From the NCBI GenBank assembly GCA_001786095.1, contig MFVN01000026.1, forward strand, positions 1-7,020: a DNA stretch of 7,020 nucleotides, in the 5' to 3' direction. Positions 1-5,377 of this stretch are shown here, piece by piece. The notes below the pieces were generated by a model. That model saw only the letters and a program-made list of their open reading frames with translations, had not been told where the DNA came from and did no database searches. Position 1 is the stretch's first letter. Every line of letters starts with the position of its first letter. This DNA is from Candidatus Nomurabacteria bacterium RIFCSPLOWO2_02_FULL_42_17. GTDB lineage: Bacteria; Patescibacteriota; Minisyncoccia; Phycocordibacterales; MFVN01. A program made the translations under genes and the position numbers.

Positions 1-1
1 G

Positions 2-1468
2 GCCGGCTTGGCGGAAAAAGGCGCGATAAAAAAGAACGGTAATTTATTATTGAAAGATAATATTCTGGTGGTTTTGGAAAATAACAATAACAGTTTGTTC
101 GGCTATGATGTAACCAGCCCCGACTCCCCTAAAGAAAAATGGGCAATAAATCTGAAAGACAATAACTCAATCGTCCAAGCTCGTTTATATGGCGGAAAAA
201 TTTATTTGGTAACCAACACGTGGATTAACCGATCTAACCCCTGTCCTATGCCCTTGTTCACCCAAGACGGAAAAACAATTTCCATACCTTGTCTTGATAT
301 TTATCATCCCCAAATACCGATATCATCCGAGGCGGTTTATAACATTTCTACTATTGATGTGGCCACAGGAAATATAACCAAAGGAATTTCTTTTGTCGGC
401 TCGTATAATTCCACTATCTATATGTCTCAAAACGCCGTCTATGTCGCCTACTCCTACAACGGCGACCAGTTTGAACTTTATTATGATTTCTTTAAAGAAA
501 GCGAGAACTTGGTGCCGGCTTGGATGATGGAACGCTTTACTAAAGTTAAGGGTTATGACCTTAGCCAGCAAGCGAAGATGGCCGAGTTTGAAACAATTAT
601 GAATGAATTCCGAAGATCTTTAAGCGATGACGATTCTCTGAAATTCGAAAATGAAATGACAAACAAAATGAGCGATTATGTGAAAAAACACAAACGCGAT
701 CTGACCAAAACCGACATAGTAAAAATAAACATTGACGATTTGAAAGTTGAAACCATAGGAATCGTGCCCGGCAGTCTTTTAAATCAATTCTCTCTTGATG
801 AATATGAAAAGAACTTAAGAGTGGCCGTTACAGTTGGAGAAAATTTCCTGTGGGGCGCGAGAATTGAAACCGAAAATGATATATATGTTCTTGATAAAAA
901 TCTGAAAGTTGTCGGCTCAGCGCAAGGGTTGGGCGCCGGAGAAAGAATTTACTCGGCGCGCTTTATCGGAGATAAGGGTTATCTGGTAACTTTCAGACAA
1001 ACTGATCCGTTTTACGTCCTTGACCTTAGTAATCCTAATAATCCGCAAGTTAAGGGTGAATTAAAAATACCGGGCTATTCCTCGTACTTGGATCCGATCG
1101 CTGAAAATAGAATTTTGGGAATCGGCAAAGAGGGCTCGGAAGTTAAAATCTCATTGTTTGATGTTTCATCTCCCACCAACCCCCAAGAAGTTTCCAAATA
1201 TATTCTCAAAGAATACTGGTCCGATATCTTAAACACCCACCACGCTTTCTTGTCCGATGAAAAGCATAAAATTTTCTTTCTGCCCGGAAGCAACGGCGGT
1301 TATGTCTTTTCTTATGAAAATGATTCTCTGAAACTTCAGAAAGCGGTCAGTGATATGCAGGCAAAACGGGCGCTCTTCATCAACGACTATTTGTATATCG
1401 TCGGCGAGAATAAGATTGTGGTCCTAAATGAAACTGATTGGGAAACAGTAAACGAACTGGTGTTTTAA
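2..1468 (+). CDS. Secreted C-terminal beta-propeller domain protein, 5' end outside the window
   Basis: About 488 residues are visible. The frame is open to the left edge, and the first possible start (TTG at 8) has no ribosome site or promoter, so this is the C-terminal part of a longer gene. The sequence matches the secreted beta-propeller family (Pfam Beta_propel, PF09826) as I know it. Counting from that TTG, its marks are a Cys-containing loop ending in CLDIYHP (about 79-102), FSLDEYEKNLRVAVTVG (about 262-278), the run from YVLDKNLKVVGSAQGL to TFRQTDPFYVLDLSNP (about 293-342), LKIPGYSSYLDP, and HHAFLSD near the end. Repeated blade-like strands fill most of it. The two cysteines (about 79 and 95) could form a disulfide outside the cell. 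Family members usually begin with a signal peptide or membrane anchor, which would lie upstream. The biochemical role is unknown; binding or cell-surface function is a guess. It ends in TAA, 5 nt from the opposing gene's stop codon. Confidence 0.85.
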   Translation, partial: AGLAEKGAIKKNGNLLLKDNILVVLENNNNSLFGYDVTSPDSPKEKWAINLKDNNSIVQARLYGGKIYLVTNTWINRSNPCPMPLFTQDGKTISIPCLDIYHPQIPISSEAVYNISTIDVATGNITKGISFVGSYNSTIYMSQNAVYVAYSYNGDQFELYYDFFKESENLVPAWMMERFTKVKGYDLSQQAKMAEFETIMNEFRRSLSDDDSLKFENEMTNKMSDYVKKHKRDLTKTDIVKINIDDLKVETIGIVPGSLLNQFSLDEYEKNLRVAVTVGENFLWGARIETENDIYVLDKNLKVVGSAQGLGAGERIYSARFIGDKGYLVTFRQTDPFYVLDLSNPNNPQVKGELKIPGYSSYLDPIAENRILGIGKEGSEVKISLFDVSSPTNPQEVSKYILKEYWSDILNTHHAFLSDEKHKIFFLPGSNGGYVFSYENDSLKLQKAVSDMQAKRALFINDYLYIVGENKIVVLNETDWETVNELVF

Positions 1469-1473
1469 TTAAA

Positions 1474-2118
1474 TTATTGATAGAGAGGCCCCGTCGGGTA
1501 TCTGTCGGGAGGAACTTTGTGATGGGCGAACAGAAATGCAACCCAACTTAAGACGCCTATCGCGACTCCGGCTAAGATAAAAGGAATCGCTAAAAAAATT
1601 CCGTCGACAAATCCAAAAATAAAGCCGTTACCGAAAAGCGTACCGGCAAGCGAGGCAAAAACTACAGAGGGTATGAAAAACATTCCCCGTCCGGGATCAT
1701 AAGCCGCGAAAGTGGCCAGAATAGAAACCAGGGCCACAAGCGCTCCCCCAAAAAGAGAAACTATAAAAGCCAGATGCGGTAACGCAAAAATTCTTATAAT
1801 CAGAGTGATAATCACACTGACAACGGTTCCGGGAATTAAGCCGAGAGTAAATCCGACCGGCGCGTGGTGTTTGGACATATATTTTGAAGTTAAGGCGAAA
1901 GCTACCAAGAAAGCATAAATAACTCCTACTAAAAGATCAGCCCAACGGGAAATTTCGAAAGGCGCGGGGAAAAACAAATCCTTGCTCCAATGTATTTGGG
2001 TAACTGTGCCTTGCCCAAAACCGGGTATAGAAACTAAAAATATGGTATGCGTAAATAAAAAAGCAAATGAAAGTGCTATTGCCAGCTTAATATTGAACGA
2101 TTCCTGTATTTTGGACAT
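1474..2118 (-). CDS. Hypothetical six-helix integral membrane protein
   Basis: The product is 214 residues and I do not recognise the family. Hydrophobic segments at about 11-31, 60-78, 89-110, 114-138, 147-168 and 172-198 suggest six membrane helices, with Gly and Ala frequent in the last four. A polar stretch at about 34-58 containing HWSKD links helices 1 and 2. The tail (HHKVPPDRYPTGPLYQ) is soluble and Pro-rich. No catalytic or binding motif was seen. The frame also opens at GTG 2124, but I chose ATG 2118: a perfect TATAAT (2130-2125) ends exactly 6 nt before it, which would place the transcription start on this A and leave the GTG untranscribed. The gene is divergent from hppA and converges on the beta-propeller gene. 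Its length, clean frame and promoter make it a real gene; its function is unknown. Confidence 0.75.
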   Translation of the reverse strand: MSKIQESFNIKLAIALSFAFLFTHTIFLVSIPGFGQGTVTQIHWSKDLFFPAPFEISRWADLLVGVIYAFLVAFALTSKYMSKHHAPVGFTLGLIPGTVVSVIITLIIRIFALPHLAFIVSLFGGALVALVSILATFAAYDPGRGMFFIPSVVFASLAGTLFGNGFIFGFVDGIFLAIPFILAGVAIGVLSWVAFLFAHHKVPPDRYPTGPLYQ

Positions 2119-2124
2119 AGACAC

Positions 2125-2130
2125 ATTATA
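2125..2130 (-). promoter_or_regulatory. -10 element of the membrane-protein gene, likely leaderless
   Basis: On the minus strand the hexamer is a perfect TATAAT, preceded directly by TG. Six nucleotides (GTGTCT) separate it from ATG at 2118, so initiation at the usual distance would start the mRNA on the A of the start codon. No convincing -35 box lies 16-18 nt upstream, and there is no Shine-Dalgarno sequence. Transcript ends have not been seen; this is inferred from spacing. Confidence 0.65.
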
Positions 2131-2139
2131 CAGGTTTGG

Positions 2140-2170
2140 TTGACTTTAGAAAACTTTGGTTTAGAATAAT
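2140..2170 (+). promoter_or_regulatory. Promoter of hppA, near-leaderless
   Basis: TTGACT (2140-2145, five of six matches to TTGACA) is followed after 16 nt by TAGAAT (2162-2167, five of six matches). The overlapping AATAAT (2165-2170, also five of six) is 19 nt from the -35 box but exactly 7 nt from ATG 2178. Either reading puts the start of transcription 0-4 nt before the ATG. Both elements lie inside the frame extension that would begin at TTG 2136, which argues against that upstream start. Confidence 0.6.
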
Positions 2171-2177
2171 TCCACAT

Positions 2178-4169
2178 ATGACAAATATAAATTATTGGCT
2201 TGTTTTCGCGCCTATCGCCATAGCGGTCGGCTATACTGTTTATTTAATCTGGTCGCTGAATAAAAAATCTTCCGGTAATGAAGAAACACGCCGTATTTCT
2301 CGAGCTATTCAAGAAGGCGCGCAAGCATATTTGGTCCGCCAATACAAAACCGTGGGTTTTGTGGCGCTGGTTCTTTTTGTGGTTTTGGCGCTTCTGCTTA
2401 ATTTCACGGTAGCACTGGGTTTTGCCGTCGGCGCCATAGTTTCCGCGGCGGCGGGTTTTATAGGAATGGGTATTGCCGTGCGCGCCAACGCCAAGACCGC
2501 CGAGGCCGCGCGCTCCGGTTTAGCACCGGCGCTAAAAATTGCTTTTGACGCGGGCGCGGTTACCGGTCTTTTGGTGGTGGCGTTAGGATTGCTTTCAGTT
2601 GCCGGGCTTTATCTGATAACTAAAGATGTCGGCGCTCTGATCGGATTGGCTTTCGGCGCTTCTTTAATTTCTGTTTTCGCGCGCTTGGGCGGAGGGATTT
2701 TTACTAAAGCCGCCGACGTGGGTACTGACCTAGTCGGCAAAATTGAAGCCGGCATTCCCGAAGACGATCCGCGAAACCCGGGCGTGATTGCCGACAACGT
2801 CGGCGACAACGTGGGCGACTGCGCGGGCATGGCCGCCGATCTTTTTGAAACTTACGCCGTCACCTTAACCGCCGCCATGCTTCTTGCTTTACCCTTTGTA
2901 ATTTTAGGCGAGAAAGGAAACTCTATGGTCTTCCCTCTTATTCTTGGCGGACTAGGTATTGTGTCTTCAATAATCGGAACTTTTTTCGTGCGATTAGGTC
3001 GTACGGGTGGGATTATGGGAGCGCTTTATAAAGGACTGATTGCCACGCTAATTATTTCCGCCGTATTTTTTTACTTTGCCACCCAGAAATTTTTCGGTGC
3101 CGGTTTTGAAAAATATTTTTTAGCCGAAATGGTCGGCTTGATTCTCACCGCCGTCATGGTTGTAGTCACTGAATATTACACTTCTAAAAAATTTCGACCG
3201 GTGCAATCCATCGCCGAAGCTTCACGCTCGGGACACGGCACAAATGTGATTATGGGACTTTCGGTCGGAATGGAATCCACCTTCATTCCAATTTTATTTA
3301 TCACCGGCGGAATTTTAGCGGCTTATGCCCTAGCCGGAATTTATGGTATCGCCTTGGCGGCCGTGGCCATGTTGTCGGCGGCCGGCATGATTGTGGCTAT
3401 TGATTCTTTCGGACCGATTACCGACAACGCCGGAGGCATCGCTGAAATGACCAGCGCACCGGTGGAAACACGCCAAGTAACCGACGCGCTGGACGCCGTA
3501 GGTAATACCACTAAGGCCGTTACAAAAGGTTACGCGATCGCTTCGGCTGGACTGGCGGCCTTGGTTCTTTTCGCCGGCTTTGTTCAGGAACTCGGAAAAT
3601 CCGGCGGTAGTTTTTCATTTGACCTTTCCTCGCCTAAAGTTTTAGCCGGACTTTTCTTGGGCGCGGCCGTACCTTATCTTTTCAGCGCGCTGTCTATGCG
3701 CGCCGTCGGCCGAGCCGCCGGTGCGCTGGTAACCGAAATTCGCCGGCAATTCCGCGAAATTTCCGGACTGATGTCCGGCGCCGCGCGCCCAGAATATGGC
3801 AAGGCGGTGGACTTGGTTACGCGCGCGGCGCTCAAAGAAATGTTGGTGCCGGCGCTTCTGCCTGTCGTGGCGGTATTGATCGTGGGATTTTTACTGGGAG
3901 CGCAAGCGCTGGGCGGACTTTTAATGGGTGTAATTATTTCCGGAATGTTCGTGGCTATCTCTATGACTTCGGGTGGCGGAGCTTGGGATAATGCTAAAAA
4001 ATATATTGAGGAAGGTAATTTGGGCGGGAAGGGTTCGGAAGCACACAAAGCCGCCGTTACCGGCGACACCGTGGGCGATCCTTACAAAGACACGGCGGGG
4101 CCGGCCATTAATCCGCTGATTAAAGTAATGAACATTTTGGCTATACTGCTGGTGCCGTTTTTGTTATAA
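2178..4169 (+). CDS. hppA: Membrane-bound proton-pumping pyrophosphatase, K+-independent type
   Basis: The 663-residue protein hydrolyses pyrophosphate and pumps protons across the membrane. It is a typical bacterial length, with about 16 hydrophobic helices. The Mg-PPi site motifs are intact: DVGTDLVGK (180-188), EDDPRNP (195-201), DNVGDNVGD (206-214, with D206, D210 and D214), [16 protein letters not shown] (409-424), and near the C terminus [21 protein letters not shown] (D630, D634, K637, D638). [10 protein letters not shown] at 442-451 carries Lys446 and Thr449. In this family, Lys at the first position (Ala in K+-dependent enzymes) and Thr three residues later mark K+ independence. A longer frame opens at TTG 2136, but the -35 and -10 elements lie inside that extension, so ATG 2178 is preferred. 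No separate terminator follows; the stop codon TAA forms part of the next gene's -10 box. Confidence 0.96.
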   Translation: MTNINYWLVFAPIAIAVGYTVYLIWSLNKKSSGNEETRRISRAIQEGAQAYLVRQYKTVGFVALVLFVVLALLLNFTVALGFAVGAIVSAAAGFIGMGIAVRANAKTAEAARSGLAPALKIAFDAGAVTGLLVVALGLLSVAGLYLITKDVGALIGLAFGASLISVFARLGGGIFTKAADVGTDLVGKIEAGIPEDDPRNPGVIADNVGDNVGDCAGMAADLFETYAVTLTAAMLLALPFVILGEKGNSMVFPLILGGLGIVSSIIGTFFVRLGRTGGIMGALYKGLIATLIISAVFFYFATQKFFGAGFEKYFLAEMVGLILTAVMVVVTEYYTSKKFRPVQSIAEASRSGHGTNVIMGLSVGMESTFIPILFITGGILAAYALAGIYGIALAAVAMLSAAGMIVAIDSFGPITDNAGGIAEMTSAPVETRQVTDALDAVGNTTKAVTKGYAIASAGLAALVLFAGFVQELGKSGGSFSFDLSSPKVLAGLFLGAAVPYLFSALSMRAVGRAAGALVTEIRRQFREISGLMSGAARPEYGKAVDLVTRAALKEMLVPALLPVVAVLIVGFLLGAQALGGLLMGVIISGMFVAISMTSGGGAWDNAKKYIEEGNLGGKGSEAHKAAVTGDTVGDPYKDTAGPAINPLIKVMNILAILLVPFLL

Positions 4170-4170
4170 T
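4162..4170 (+). promoter_or_regulatory. Extended -10 promoter inside the hppA stop codon
   Basis: TGTTATAAT is an extended -10 (TGn plus a perfect TATAAT). The same bases spell the last Leu codon and the TAA stop of hppA. Seven nucleotides separate the hexamer from ATG 4178. No good -35 box is present at 16-18 nt, which an extended -10 can do without. Confidence 0.65.
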
Positions 4171-4177
4171 TCAGCTT

Positions 4178-4438
4178 ATGGAAGAAGACATTAAAAAAGA
4201 AGAAAAATCCAATGGGGCCCTTTGGGGAATTGTTGTTATAATTTTGGTTCTGCTCGTCGGCGGATATTGGTTTTGGAAACAAAACCGCGCCGAGTTTGTC
4301 AACAAAGAACCCGCTACGGATGAGTTAAATGAAATCAGCGCCGACGAAATTATTTTTGAAGATGAAACTAGTTTAGACGAACTTTTTCTAGATGACGACC
4401 TGACAACTTTTGATGAAGTTGATAGTACGATTCAGTAA
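4178..4438 (+). CDS. Small single-pass membrane protein with acidic tail, unknown function
   Basis: The product is 86 residues and is not recognised. Residues 1-13 are charged (EEDIKKEEK), residues 14-33 form one hydrophobic helix rich in Val, Leu, Ile and aromatic residues, and K34 to K43 is a short basic linker. From E44 to the end there are 17 Asp or Glu and no Lys or Arg in 43 residues. Within this tail a DE plus aliphatic motif recurs: TDEL (47-50), ADEI (55-58), LDEL (66-69) and FDEV (78-81). There is no lipobox or cleavage site, so it is probably anchored by the helix; the charge balance does not settle which side the tail faces. It starts 8 nt after hppA but has its own extended -10 promoter. 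The tail could bind cations or basic partners, but that is only a possibility. Confidence 0.7.
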   Translation: MEEDIKKEEKSNGALWGIVVIILVLLVGGYWFWKQNRAEFVNKEPATDELNEISADEIIFEDETSLDELFLDDDLTTFDEVDSTIQ

Positions 4439-4488
4439 ACTGAAACTGAAAAAATTTTAGGTTGATTAGTGGGAGAGGGTATAAAAAT

Positions 4489-4503
4489 AAACATTGAATG
4501 TTT
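4489..4503. repeat. 15-bp AT-rich inverted repeat upstream of clpP
   Basis: AAACATT and AATGTTT flank a single central G, with two more paired bases beyond one T/G mismatch on each side. It lies about 18 nt before the clpP -35 box. It could be a regulator-binding site or part of a weak terminator for the preceding gene, but no T-run follows closely. Base content this AT-rich makes such palindromes fairly likely by chance. Confidence 0.3.
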
Positions 4504-4512
4504 GTTGTTAAA

Positions 4513-4535
4513 AGTTTCGGTTGAATTCTGAAACT
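4513..4535. promoter_or_regulatory. Inverted repeat centred on the clpP -35 box, candidate operator
   Basis: AGTTTC (4513-4518) and GAAACT (4530-4535) are perfect inverted copies separated by 11 nt, and the -35 hexamer TTGAAT lies in the middle of the gap. The centre-to-centre distance is 17 bp. A dimeric repressor bound here would cover the -35 element. It does not resemble the CIRCE or CtsR operators known for heat-shock genes. Confidence 0.35.
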
Positions 4536-4548
4536 GTTTTGATATAAT
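4521..4548 (+). promoter_or_regulatory. clpP promoter, extended -10, likely leaderless
   Basis: TTGAAT (4521-4526) lies 16 nt before a perfect TATAAT (4543-4548), which is preceded by TGA as an extended -10. The hexamer ends 6 nt before ATG 4555, so normal initiation would begin on the A of ATG. An AGG lies in the 6-nt gap, but it is too close to the ATG to act as a ribosome site. Confidence 0.75.
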
Positions 4549-4554
4549 AGGCGT

Positions 4555-5163
4555 ATGAAAAACATATCAAATTTTTTAATACCCACGGTCATTGAGAAAT
4601 CGCAGTTTGGCGAGCGGGCTTACGATATTTATTCGCGTCTTTTAAAAGAACGGATTATTTTTCTAGGCGGGCCGATTGACGACCACATGGCTAACATCAT
4701 AATCGCCCAGATGCTTTTTTTAGAATACGAAGACTCTAAAAAAGAAATCACGCTTTATATCAACTCCCCCGGCGGTTCGGTTTCGGCGGCTATGGCTATT
4801 TACGACACAATGAATTACACCAAGCCGAACATTGCCACAGTTTGCGTGGGGTTGGCGGCTTCGGCCGCGGCCGTGCTCCTCTCTTCCGGCGCCAAAGGCA
4901 AACGTTACGCCCTGCCCAACGCCGAGATTATGATTCACCAAGTTATGGGTGGTGCTGAAGGCCAAGCCTCGGATATCGCCATTCAAGCCAAACATATTTT
5001 GCACATCAAAGAAAACTTAAATAAAATTTTGGCCAAAAATACCGGCCAGCCACTCACCCAGATTGAAAAGGATTCTGATCGCGACTTTTTCATGGCTGCC
5101 GAAGACGCCAAGAAATACGGCATTATCGACGAAGTCATCCGCAATAAGAACGGGGGAAAATAG
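4555..5163 (+). CDS. clpP: ATP-dependent Clp protease proteolytic subunit
   Basis: The 202-residue product is the usual length for ClpP, the serine protease that forms a two-ring, 14-subunit chamber fed by a Clp ATPase. The catalytic triad is complete: Ser103 in GLAASAAA, His128 in NAEIMIHQ, and Asp177 in DSDRDFF. SPGG (71-74) supplies the oxyanion loop, and [19 protein letters not shown] (19-37) is the conserved N-terminal block. One variation is that the residue after the catalytic Ser is Ala, where the Escherichia coli enzyme has Met. The N terminus is short, with at most a few residues of propeptide. Neither clpX nor trigger factor, frequent neighbours in other bacteria, is adjacent, so the ATPase partner must be encoded elsewhere. 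It has its own promoter and ends in TAG, the only stop in the window that is not TAA. Confidence 0.97.
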   Translation: MKNISNFLIPTVIEKSQFGERAYDIYSRLLKERIIFLGGPIDDHMANIIIAQMLFLEYEDSKKEITLYINSPGGSVSAAMAIYDTMNYTKPNIATVCVGLAASAAAVLLSSGAKGKRYALPNAEIMIHQVMGGAEGQASDIAIQAKHILHIKENLNKILAKNTGQPLTQIEKDSDRDFFMAAEDAKKYGIIDEVIRNKNGGK

Positions 5164-5172
5164 GAAAGAGAT

Positions 5173-5190
5173 TGCAAGGGTTGCGTTTTT
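5173..5190 (+). terminator. Possible weak terminator of clpP
   Basis: GCAA and TTGC pair around a GGG loop, with one further T-G wobble at the base, and TTTTT follows after the G at 5185. The stem is only four or five pairs, so termination would be inefficient. A second candidate nearby (CCCCT 5193-5197 with AGGGG 5210-5214) has a long loop and a T-run that starts 5 nt late. Confidence 0.3.
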
Positions 5191-5209
5191 GTCCCCTCTT
5201 TGCTAAAAT
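5181..5209 (+). promoter_or_regulatory. Candidate promoter for the rny leader transcript
   Basis: TTGCGT (5181-5186) is followed after 17 nt by TAAAAT (5204-5209), preceded by TGC as an extended -10. Predicted initiation is near 5215-5217, giving a 5' leader of about 160 nt before rny. Unlike the other promoters in the window, no ATG follows 6-7 nt later. Its -35 box overlaps the possible clpP terminator. Confidence 0.5.
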
Positions 5210-5320
5210 AGGGGTGTCCTTTTTTATAAATTTATTTGGCTTTTGGGAACAAACTTAAAAACTCATGGGAATTTCTTGCCAAAACTATCTAAAAAACCTT
5301 AAGAATCTTAGAATGACCTT

Positions 5321-5352
5321 CTGAAAGTTTTTCTAGTTTGAGCTGAAAGTTT
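5321..5352. repeat. Direct repeat of CTGAAAGTTT in the rny leader
   Basis: Two identical 10-nt copies lie at 5321-5330 and 5343-5352, with starts 22 nt apart, close to two helical turns. They could be paired protein-binding sites on DNA or RNA. CTGAAA alone also occurs in coding parts of the window, so only the full 10-mer pair is notable. Confidence 0.3.
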
Positions 5353-5357
5353 GCTTC

Positions 5358-5377
5358 CATAAGCCCTAACGCTTATG
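5358..5377 (+). promoter_or_regulatory. Start-codon hairpin of rny
   Basis: CATAAGC (5358-5364) and GCTTATG (5371-5377) are a perfect 7-bp inverted repeat around a 6-nt loop. The last three bases of the 3' arm are the rny ATG. In mRNA this would bury the start codon. There is no Shine-Dalgarno sequence and no -10 at leaderless distance, so this element is the most likely point of control of rny translation. Confidence 0.5.

Larger units (their letters stand above)
5164..5374 (+). promoter_or_regulatory. 211-nt non-coding region and probable rny leader
   Basis: This gap between clpP and rny is the longest in the window. Reading rightward it contains a possible weak terminator (5173-5190), a candidate promoter (5181-5209), a CCCCT/AGGGG pair (5193-5214) followed by a run of six T, a TTTGGC/GCCAAA pair (5235-5240 with 5278-5283), a direct repeat of CTGAAAGTTT (5321 and 5343), and a hairpin that includes the rny ATG. 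Only two tiny frames occur, 14 and 19 codons long, and neither is supported. No known riboswitch was recognised. Confidence 0.5.

Noticed and set aside
2119..2124. GTG start of the minus-strand membrane protein, two codons upstream
   Set aside because: It lies between the TATAAT and the predicted transcription start, so it would probably not be in the mRNA.
2136..2177. Upstream TTG start for hppA, adding 14 residues
   Set aside because: The -35 and -10 elements lie within this stretch, the added residues are not part of the family's usual N terminus, and ATG 2178 is at the right distance from the -10.
3674..4069. Open frame on the minus strand inside hppA (131 codons)
   Set aside because: It is a shadow of a conserved GC-rich gene; its Pro/Ser/Ala-rich translation resembles no protein family.
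4486..4535. CIRCE or CtsR heat-shock operator upstream of clpP
   Set aside because: The inverted repeats present do not match the TTAGCACTC/GAGTGCTAA or GGTCAAA patterns.
5214..5324. Two tiny frames in the rny leader (GTG at 5214, 14 codons; ATG at 5265, 19 codons)
   Set aside because: Neither has a ribosome site or a -10 at the 6-7 nt spacing seen for the other genes, and no regulatory residue pattern was seen.
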